Below, in pieces: positions 1 through 5,159 of a stretch of DNA of 5,621 bases; the first letter of the stretch is position 1; each line of letters starts with the position of its first letter. The stretch covers positions 1 to 5,621 of the forward strand of contig CAMJRQ010000091.1 of assembly GCA_946408305.1 (NCBI GenBank), written 5' to 3'. The DNA is from an uncultured Prevotellaceae bacterium (GTDB lineage Bacteria > Bacteroidota > Bacteroidia > Bacteroidales > Bacteroidaceae). The notes under the pieces were generated by a model. That model ran no database searches. It was not told the origin of the DNA and saw nothing but the letters and a program-made list of their open reading frames with translations. Made by a program: the position numbers and the translations under genes.

Positions 1-5
1 GGGCA

Positions 6-54
6 TTACCGATGCCGAGGGTGCGTGCTCGCGCACGTACCCTCGGTTACCGAT
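6..54. repeat. Large hairpin flanked by 8-bp direct repeats
   Basis: An inverted repeat at 15-28 and 33-46 forms a continuous 14-bp stem (13 Watson-Crick pairs and one G-T wobble) around the 4-nt loop TCGC. It is bracketed by the direct repeat TTACCGAT at 6-13 and 47-54, with only one base between the left copy and the stem. A further small inverted repeat, GGCAT (2-6) and ATGCC (12-16), overlaps the left arm and could compete with it. No T-tract follows the stem on either strand, so it is not a textbook intrinsic terminator, although it lies downstream of the minus-strand regulator gene and could still stop or protect that transcript. Its compact symmetric form suggests a dispersed intergenic repeat; that is inference, since copy number cannot be seen here. 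Confidence 0.6.
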
Positions 55-58
55 ATGT

Positions 59-75
59 GGACGCCTTCAGCGTCC
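59..75. repeat. Small hairpin next to the large one
   Basis: GGACGC (59-64) and GCGTCC (70-75) pair perfectly around the 5-nt loop CTTCA. It stands 12 bases to the right of the large hairpin and is followed by a TCGCGA palindrome (81-86) and a short T-run (92-96), so positions 1-100 read as one structured block rather than ordinary spacer. Either it belongs to the same intergenic repeat element or it is the 3' structure of the minus-strand transcript that ends at 139. No protein-coding signal is convincing in 1-138 on either strand. Confidence 0.5.
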
Positions 76-138
76 CAAGGTCGCGATTCGATTTTTCCCG
101 GACACCAATAATTAGGTATGGAGGCAAGGGACAGTGGC

Positions 139-3100
139 TCAGCGGCGGGAGAGGATGTACTGGGTGGCGGTCATGCCGGTGACGTCCTTGAAATGGCGGG
201 TGAAGGTCTTTTGGCTGGAGAAGCCCGACATCTCGCTGAGCACGGCGATGTTGGTCTGGTTGTCCTCCTCGATGAGCTGGATGGCATGGTTGACGCGATA
301 GGTGTTGAGCCAGCGCGAGAAGTTTTTCCCGCCGGCCATCTGGTTGATGCAGCGCGAAAGATAGTTGACGTTGGTGCCCACCTCGCGCGCCAGGGTGGTC
401 TCGTCGAGCCCGGGGCGCACGTAGAGCTTTTTCTCCTCCATGGTCTGCAGCAGCCGGGCATAGAGCTCGGAGAGGAGGTTTTCGGAATCGTCGGCGGACG
501 GCTGGGGCTTCCCGGCGGGGGCGGCGGCCTGCTGGCGCAGCTGCTCGAGCCACTGGGCGTGCTGGTGGAGGGTCTGCTCGTAGAGATGGCGGAGGCGGAG
601 TGTGCGCGAGCGGAAATAGAACGTCAGCGCGAGCAGAACGAGGCCGAGGAAGGAGGCTCCGAAGGCCACGAGGGCGATGGTGAAGTTCTTCTTGCGGATT
701 TTCACCTGCTGGCTGTCGATGGTCTGCTCGGCCTGCCGGATGGCGTTGCCCAGGAGGGTGTAGAAGACCTCGCCGTTGCTGATTTGCTCCATGGTTATCT
801 TGTGGGCGCCGTCGATGCTGGCCTCGATGTTGTTCAGGTAGTAGACGTTCTCGAGGGTGACGTGGCGGGCGTTGCGAGCGCGGACGATGGCGTCGGAGCG
901 GTCGTCGAAGCCGAGGTAGGAGTCGCAGACGACGAGGCTGTTGCGGATGACGGTGCCGGGGCCGTCCACCCAGCCCACGAGCCCGGCGAAGCCTTCGCCG
1001 CCCGAGGCGTTGATCTGTCCCACGAACTGGCAGTTGGCGATGGTGGCACGGCGGCTGGTGGTGCCGCAGATGCCTCCGCAGGAGCAGTCGCCCATGTAGT
1101 CGGACTTGATTTCGACCGTGGCCAGGCAGTTGCTCACCGTGCCGTCGGCCAGCCATCCGACGATGCCGCCGGCATACTGGTCGTGAGCGCTGACGATGCC
1201 GTCGACGTGGAGGTTCTTCAAGGTGCCGCCCCGGTCGACGTAGCGGAAGAGTCCGAGGGCGGGGCGCTCCTCGTCGATGTTGACGGAGATTTTGTGCCCG
1301 GCGCCGTCGAACGTGCCGCTGTAGTGATGCGCCTCGCTGCCGATGAGCTCGCGACGGCCCCGGTAGTCGATGTCGGTGGTGAGCACGGCGTTGATGTCGG
1401 AGTGTCCGCTCGCCACCAGGCGGGCAAACTGCTCCAGGTCCTCGGCCGAGGTGATTTGGCACGTATTGTCGGTGAGCCTCAGCTCCTGCACCCGGAAGGG
1501 CAGCGGGAAGGCGTCGCGGCCGGGAGTCTGCGTCCAGGTACTCTCTTTGTCCGACGAGAGGCGGCGCAGCAGTTCGCCGTTGGCCATCTGCTCACGCCCC
1601 AGCTGCGTGCCCTGCGAGATGCCGAAGGAATTGCCGGTGTAGTAGCAGTTGTGGAACTTGTAGTTGTCGGCATTGAAGACGGGGGTGAACGAGGCTCCGG
1701 TGTTGAGGAAGGTGTTCTCGCGGACGTCGACGAAGCAGTTGGTGAAGGTGATGCTGAAGCCGCCGGGCTGGCCCACGAAGCCGCCGTAGTGGGTGGTCTC
1801 GGGGCCGATGAAGGAGCCGGCAAAGGCGCAGTTGGTGAAGAAGGCGTTGCCGGTGGTGAGCGCGGCCATGAGGCCGCCGTGGAGGCCCTTCCCTCTGACA
1901 GTGGAGCGGAGCGTGACGGTGGAGATGACGTTGGAGAGCGTGCCGCTGCCGCTGCCGGCCACTCCGGCGGCGAGGGGGGCGTGGGCGACGAGGGTGCCCG
2001 AGGTGCTCAAGTTCTTGATGCGGGCTCCGTTGATGTAGCGGAAGAGGGCGGCGACGGGCTCCTTCGTCTCGTAGCCGAGGCGGATGTCGTGGCCCTGCCC
2101 GTCGAAGACACCGCGGAAGCCGGGATTGGGGATGCGACCGACGCCGAGGCCTATCATCTCGGCGTGGCGGGAGAAATCAATGTCGGCCATGAGCCGCCCG
2201 TTGATGTCGGGGTGTCCGCTATTCACCATGTAGGCGAACCACGAGAGCTGGTCGGCATCGCCTATCTCGTAGTACCCGTCGGTCTCGTTGCAGAAGTTGG
2301 GGTTCAGGGCGCGGCAGACGGAGCAGACGTAGCCGTCGTAGCTGTGGGCAGGGATGTCGAACGACGCGCCGTCGGGATTGTTGCTCGGCTGCTCGCCGGG
2401 GGCGGGATGTCCCAGGCAGTCGAGCTTGCGGACATAGACCCGACCGTGGCCCTCGGCGAACGGCACGGGTGCGGCGTCGCTGCCCAGCGTCTGGAACCAG
2501 ACGGGATGGCGGAGCTGGTTGCGGTTGAGCAACCAGCAGACGGTGCCGTCGGCAAACTGGCGGGCCGTCATGGGAGTGCCCTGCTCCTTGCCGATGGGGT
2601 GGAGGTAGTAGCAGTTGTCGAGAGCGATGAGCGAGGGGTCGCCCACGGCAAAGGTGCTGCTGTTGGCCACGCCGCCGTGGAAGTCGGCCATCACGTAGCA
2701 GTTGGTCAGCGAAGCGCTGGCGCGGGTGTCGACGATGTCCATCCATCCCACGATGCCTCCGAACTCGCTGCCCGTCTCGGAATGGATGGAGCCGTTGAAG
2801 CCGCAGTTGTCAAACGTGGCACTGCCGGCCAGGATGAAACCCGCCACGCCGCCGTTGCCCACGAAGCCATTCATCGCGCTCACGAGCTTCACCGAGGAGA
2901 GGATGTTGGCGAAGCGGCTGCGGCCCGTGACGTGGCCCGCCACACCTGCCGCATGGCCCGCCGAGCTCTGCACGGTGCCGGCCACGTGCAGGTTGAGAAT
3001 CGAGGCTCCGTCGACGAAGCGGAACAGGGCGGTGAAGGGCTGCGACGTGTGGTAGCCCACCGTCACCGTGTGGCCCCGCCCGTCGAACGTGCCGCGGAAG

Positions 3101-3378
3101 GGATTCACGGCGGCGGCCAGTCCTTCGCCCCTTCCAATCATCTCGTCGCGGCCGCTGAAGTCGATGTCGGAAAGCAACTGCCCTGAGGCCCCCACCTCGC
3201 CCTCGTTCACGAGCCGGGCAAAGGCTGCCAGGTCGTCGGCAGAGCGTATCAGATAGATGCCGTCGCGCTTCTCCAGGGCACGGAGGGGGAGAACCGCCAT
3301 GGCAAGGAACAGCACGACGAGGCTGAGCGTGCGGTGGAGTGCCGACGGCGTCTGGCGGATGAGGGTGCTGCAAGTCAT
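139..3378 (-). CDS. Membrane-spanning GLUG-repeat sensor with AraC-type DNA-binding domain
   Basis: A 1079-residue predicted one-component transcription regulator. Residues 1-34 form a signal peptide (hydrophobic core about 18-30). Three diverged GLUG-type repeat domains follow, beginning near residues 39, 367 and 637; each has the landmarks DID..(G/H)R.E(M/L)IG, G(T/V)FDG.GH and LFR.(V/I), and contains GLUG-like G-(G/L/I)-V-G...NC strands. Residues 901-922 are a single membrane helix with basic residues on both sides; 924-950 is charged and may be helical. Residues 970-1079 are an AraC/XylS domain with two helix-turn-helices (about 992-1012 and 1042-1064, with GFSSQKTFTRHFK). I infer that the repeats sense an extracytoplasmic ligand or protein and that the cytoplasmic end binds DNA. 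No histidine kinase or receiver domain is present, unlike Bacteroides hybrid two-component sensors. The open frame extends upstream to 3564, but a promoter at 3431-3461 lies inside that extension and the signal peptide begins at 3378, so 3378 is preferred. Ligand and targets are unknown; the divergent phosphatase operon is the nearest candidate target. Confidence 0.88.
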   Translation of the reverse strand: MTCSTLIRQTPSALHRTLSLVVLFLAMAVLPLRALEKRDGIYLIRSADDLAAFARLVNEGEVGASGQLLSDIDFSGRDEMIGRGEGLAAAVNPFRGTFDGRGHTVTVGYHTSQPFTALFRFVDGASILNLHVAGTVQSSAGHAAGVAGHVTGRSRFANILSSVKLVSAMNGFVGNGGVAGFILAGSATFDNCGFNGSIHSETGSEFGGIVGWMDIVDTRASASLTNCYVMADFHGGVANSSTFAVGDPSLIALDNCYYLHPIGKEQGTPMTARQFADGTVCWLLNRNQLRHPVWFQTLGSDAAPVPFAEGHGRVYVRKLDCLGHPAPGEQPSNNPDGASFDIPAHSYDGYVCSVCRALNPNFCNETDGYYEIGDADQLSWFAYMVNSGHPDINGRLMADIDFSRHAEMIGLGVGRIPNPGFRGVFDGQGHDIRLGYETKEPVAALFRYINGARIKNLSTSGTLVAHAPLAAGVAGSGSGTLSNVISTVTLRSTVRGKGLHGGLMAALTTGNAFFTNCAFAGSFIGPETTHYGGFVGQPGGFSITFTNCFVDVRENTFLNTGASFTPVFNADNYKFHNCYYTGNSFGISQGTQLGREQMANGELLRRLSSDKESTWTQTPGRDAFPLPFRVQELRLTDNTCQITSAEDLEQFARLVASGHSDINAVLTTDIDYRGRRELIGSEAHHYSGTFDGAGHKISVNIDEERPALGLFRYVDRGGTLKNLHVDGIVSAHDQYAGGIVGWLADGTVSNCLATVEIKSDYMGDCSCGGICGTTSRRATIANCQFVGQINASGGEGFAGLVGWVDGPGTVIRNSLVVCDSYLGFDDRSDAIVRARNARHVTLENVYYLNNIEASIDGAHKITMEQISNGEVFYTLLGNAIRQAEQTIDSQQVKIRKKNFTIALVAFGASFLGLVLLALTFYFRSRTLRLRHLYEQTLHQHAQWLEQLRQQAAAPAGKPQPSADDSENLLSELYARLLQTMEEKKLYVRPGLDETTLAREVGTNVNYLSRCINQMAGGKNFSRWLNTYRVNHAIQLIEEDNQTNIAVLSEMSGFSSQKTFTRHFKDVTGMTATQYILSRR
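757..1470 (-). repeat. Sensor repeat domain 3, membrane-proximal (coding)
   Basis: Encodes about residues 637-874. DIDYRGRRELIG (669-680), GTFDGAGH (688-695), LFR (710-712) and SNGEV (867-871) match copies 1 and 2, but the NCYY motif is NVYY (844-847) and the stretch between the DID and FDG blocks is 5-6 residues shorter. The clearest GLUG strands of the protein are here (AGGIVGW at 736-742, AGLVGW at 798-803). The C-terminal tail seen in copies 1 and 2 is replaced by a polar segment (872-896) leading into the membrane helix, so this copy probably passes the signal to the membrane. Confidence 0.7.
1489..2280 (-). repeat. Sensor repeat domain 2 (coding)
   Basis: Encodes about residues 367-630. 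The same landmarks recur: DGYYEI at the start, DIDFSRHAEMIG (399-410), GVFDGQGH (423-430), LFR (445-447), NCYY (577-580) and ANGEL (599-603). The 22-residue spacing from the FDG block to LFR is identical in all three copies. The domain is most likely a beta-rich, solenoid-like surface domain, as proposed for GLUG-containing proteins; the fold is inferred. Confidence 0.7.
2431..3267 (-). repeat. Sensor repeat domain 1 (coding)
   Basis: Encodes about residues 38-316 of the regulator. It starts with the entry motif around D39-G40, then DIDFSGRDEMIG (71-82), GTFDGRGH (96-103), LFR (118-120), GLUG-like strands at about 177-230, an NCYY motif (255-258) and a closing ADGTV (276-280). The order of landmarks is the same as in the other two copies, which supports origin by internal duplication. 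A linker of about 50 residues follows (317-366), carrying Cys321, a CSVC pair (352-355) and Cys363, which could form disulfides or bind a metal outside the cytoplasm. Confidence 0.7.
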
Positions 3379-3430
3379 TTTCTGCTTCAGGATGAAACGG
3401 TTTCCTTTTTTCTGATGTGCGGTCTGCACG

Positions 3431-3461
3431 CAAAAATACGAATTCGTGCGAGAAACGCAAA
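3431..3461 (-). promoter_or_regulatory. Bacteroidota-type promoter of the GLUG-AraC regulator gene
   Basis: Read on the minus strand, a -33 box TTTG (3458-3461) is followed after exactly 19 bases by TATTTTTG (3431-3438), a perfect match to the Bacteroidota -7 consensus TAnnTTTG. Transcription would begin near 3424-3426, giving a leader of about 47 bases before the ATG at 3378. This location rules against any start codon upstream of about 3424. Confidence 0.75.
3438..3447. promoter_or_regulatory. Palindrome in the promoter spacer, possible operator
   Basis: ACGAATTCGT is a perfect 10-bp palindrome lying between the -33 and -7 boxes of the minus-strand promoter and overlapping the edge of the -7 box by one base. 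A dimeric repressor bound here would block RNA polymerase. A chance palindrome is possible, and AraC-family proteins usually prefer direct repeats, so the binder may be another regulator. Confidence 0.3.
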
Positions 3462-3529
3462 GCAAATGCCAAAGTTTTTTCCGCAACGGCGGCGAAGCGG
3501 CACGCTCGCGCCAGTTTTCGGGCCGAAAC

Positions 3530-3561
3530 GTTGCCCAGTTCAGAGAATTGTTGCATCTTTG
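3530..3561 (+). promoter_or_regulatory. Probable promoter of the phosphatase operon
   Basis: GTTG (3530-3533) is followed after 20 bases by CATCTTTG (3554-3561), which matches the Bacteroidota -7 consensus TAnnTTTG at all but the first fixed position. The start of transcription would lie near 3567, leaving a leader of about 45 bases before the ATG at 3613. The two departures from consensus suggest a weaker promoter that may need an activator. A direct repeat TTGCATC (3551-3557 and 3559-3565, 8-bp period) covers the -7 box and might be a regulator contact site. Confidence 0.55.
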
Positions 3562-3612
3562 CATCGGGAAAGAAACTCCGCTTAAATCGCAAAGACCCGA
3601 CGTTTCACAATC

Positions 3613-4776
3613 ATGATGAAAAAGAAAACTTTTTTGTGCTCCTGCGGCTCGCGGCTACAAGGCCTTCTCCGCGGAGCTGCAATGGCTTGCGTGGGCCTCT
3701 TGCTGGCCACCGCAGCCTCGTGTTCCGACAGTTCCGAACCCGCCGACGAAGCTGCAATCGAAGGACGCATCGTGGAATATAACGAGTTTGGCGCTGCCAT
3801 GCTGGATTTCACGGCCGCCGAGATGGCAAAGGCCGGCTTCGCGCTGGGCGACGTCGTCACGCTCACCGTCAAGGGGCGGGAAATCGTGATGCCCTATTAC
3901 GACGGCTACTACGCCCTCACGGGAGAGTATCTCTGCGTGGCCTACCCCACCTACCCCTCGGTCTGCTTCACAGCCAACAACACGGGGCTGCCCGAGGAGC
4001 TACAGGGGCTGGAGGGAGAAACCGTGACCATCCGGCTGAAAGAGAAGGGCGGCAAGGCCGACGTGCAGGAAGCCATGAGCATGTCCTACACCAACCAGCG
4101 CACCGATTACCCCTCGGACGAGGCCTTCGCCAATGCCCGCGCCGTGAAGGCCGGACGCATCGTCGAGGGCAGGCTCCACCGCACGTCCTCGCCCTTCAGC
4201 AACGAGATAAACCGCGCAGCCTTCGTCTCAGCCTATCTGGAAGCGAAAGGGGTTAGCAGCGTGCTCAACCTGGCCGACACCGAGGAGAAGATGGCGACCT
4301 ACGACATGCCCGCCTACAGCGCCTCGCTCTGGCAGAGCGGCCACGTGATTCTCTGTCCGCTGAAAGCCGACCCCACGGCCGACGACTACAACCGGCGGCT
4401 CATCGAAGCGCTCAAGGAAATGCCGTCGCACCCGGCCCCCTACGTGGTGCACTGCATGGAGGGAAAAGACCGCACCGGATACGTCTGCGCCTTGCTCGAG
4501 GGCCTCTGCGGAGCTACGTACAAGGAGATGGCCGATGATTATCTGACCACCTACGAAAACTACTACGACGTCAGTCCGACAGACGACGCCGACGTGTGCG
4601 AGGCATTGCTCAGGCTGAGGCTCAACCCCTGCCTGATGCACTACGCCGGAGTGGACGACGAGGCCCAGCTGCCCGGCACCGACTTTGCCAAAGCCTTTGC
4701 CGACTACCTGCTCGCCCACGGCATGAGCCAGGAGCAGATTGACGCACTGGTGGAAGCACTGACGGCCACAGAATGA
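3613..4776 (+). CDS. Lipoprotein phosphatase with CX5R active site (tyrosine/phosphoinositide type)
   Basis: A 387-residue predicted cell-envelope phosphatase. Residues 1-36 are a lipoprotein signal ending in a weak lipobox (AAS before Cys37). The residues after Cys37 (SDSSEPADE) are acidic, like the surface-export signal described for Bacteroidota lipoproteins, so exposure on the outer surface is plausible. Residues 50-145 form a beta-rich domain whose start (GRIVEYNEFG, then GDVVTLTV) resembles the C-terminal barrel of SAM hydroxide adenosyltransferases (DUF62). Residues 180-340 are the phosphatase: GRLHRTSSP entry motif (186-194), VLNLAD (217-222), and the P-loop HCMEGKDRTG with catalytic Cys281 and Arg287, followed by DDYLTTY. 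The GKDRTG form matches the Y_phosphatase3 family, which includes Mycobacterium MptpB, an enzyme acting on phosphotyrosine and phosphoinositides; the true substrate here is unknown. It heads a probable three-gene operon and is divergent from the regulator gene. The ATG at 3616 is an equally usable start. Confidence 0.87.
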   Translation: MMKKKTFLCSCGSRLQGLLRGAAMACVGLLLATAASCSDSSEPADEAAIEGRIVEYNEFGAAMLDFTAAEMAKAGFALGDVVTLTVKGREIVMPYYDGYYALTGEYLCVAYPTYPSVCFTANNTGLPEELQGLEGETVTIRLKEKGGKADVQEAMSMSYTNQRTDYPSDEAFANARAVKAGRIVEGRLHRTSSPFSNEINRAAFVSAYLEAKGVSSVLNLADTEEKMATYDMPAYSASLWQSGHVILCPLKADPTADDYNRRLIEALKEMPSHPAPYVVHCMEGKDRTGYVCALLEGLCGATYKEMADDYLTTYENYYDVSPTDDADVCEALLRLRLNPCLMHYAGVDDEAQLPGTDFAKAFADYLLAHGMSQEQIDALVEALTATE

Positions 4777-4829
4777 CAACGGACAACGGACAACAGACAA
4801 CTGACAACAGACAACTGGCAACAGACTAT
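4774..4829 (+). repeat. Tandem heptamer array between phosphatase and SMR gene
   Basis: Seven consecutive units of consensus NGACAAC (TGACAAC, GGACAAC twice, AGACAAC, TGACAAC, AGACAAC, TGGCAAC) plus a degenerate eighth (AGACTAT) fill nearly the whole 59-base gap. The first unit contains the TGA stop of the phosphatase, and the array ends 6 bases before the ATG of the transporter. Variation is concentrated in the first base of each unit. Such short tandem heptamers are known from intergenic regions of several bacteria, including cyanobacteria; slippage could change the spacing between the two genes. An in-frame ATG at 4773 would translate the array as an N-terminal tail, but this is unlikely to be used. 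Confidence 0.85.
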
Positions 4830-4835
4830 AAAAAG

Positions 4836-5159
4836 ATGAATTGGATTAGCTTGATTGTAGCCGGACTCTGCGAAGTGGGCTTCACCTACAGTCTGGGGCG
4901 CGCCAAGGGCGTGACGGGCTCCGAATGGTGGCTCTGGATTTCGGCTTTCGCGCTGCTCTACGTCCTCAGCGCCGTGTTCCTGGCCAAAGCCACGCAGACC
5001 ATCCCCCTGGGCACGGCCTATCCCGTCTGGACGGGAATCGGAGCCGTGGGGGCCGTGGTCATCGGAATCCTCATTTTCCGCGAGCCCGCCACCTTCTGGA
5101 GATTATTCTTCCTGACAACGCTCATCGGTTCCATCATCGGACTCAAAACTCTCTCGTGA
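4836..5159 (+). CDS. SMR-family efflux transporter, guanidinium exporter (Gdx/SugE)-like
   Basis: A 107-residue inner-membrane protein of the small multidrug resistance family, which works as an antiparallel dimer and exchanges cationic substrates for protons. Four membrane helices are visible (about 4-21, 31-50, 58-81, 87-106). The essential glutamate is Glu13 in helix 1. The helix-3 motif GTAYPVWTGIGAVG (59-72) is that of the Gdx/SugE branch rather than the Qac branch, so guanidinium or a related small cation is the best guess. Ser45, Tyr62 and Trp65 match binding-site residues of Gdx-Clo (Ser42, Tyr59, Trp62) after a 3-residue shift from a longer loop 1; the usual Trp16 is Phe16. Start choice: the frame opens at 4773, but that would add a tail coded by the heptamer array before the normal family N-terminus MNWISL, so 4836 is preferred. 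It is 59 bases from the phosphatase and overlaps the next gene by one base, so an operon is likely. Polyspecific drug export remains possible. Confidence 0.88.
   Translation: MNWISLIVAGLCEVGFTYSLGRAKGVTGSEWWLWISAFALLYVLSAVFLAKATQTIPLGTAYPVWTGIGAVGAVVIGILIFREPATFWRLFFLTTLIGSIIGLKTLS

Noticed and set aside
15..46. Intrinsic terminator for the regulator gene
   Set aside because: The stem is strong, but no T-tract follows it on the minus strand, and it ends about 90 bases beyond the stop codon; kept as a structured repeat instead.
47..1462. 471-codon minus-strand frame in a different phase from the regulator
   Set aside because: The translation is dominated by Arg, His and Pro, typical of an out-of-frame shadow, and it overlaps the AraC domain and repeat 3 of the real gene.
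118..3186. 1022-codon open frame on the plus strand opposite the regulator gene
   Set aside because: It is antisense to a gene with clear domains, its translation is a low-complexity Ala/Val/Gly/Glu-rich string with no motif, and long antisense frames are expected in GC-rich coding DNA.
3417..3782. Plus-strand 121-codon frame across the divergent promoters and the start of the phosphatase gene
   Set aside because: It crosses both promoters, is out of frame with the phosphatase signal peptide and shows no recognisable domain.
4228..4821. 197-codon minus-strand frame opposite the phosphatase
   Set aside because: Its beginning is translated heptamer repeat and the rest is antisense to the conserved phosphatase domain.
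4773..4835. Longer start for the transporter with an ATGA overlap with the phosphatase stop
   Set aside because: The extra 21 residues are coded by the heptamer array and precede the normal SMR N-terminus, which begins directly at MNWISL.
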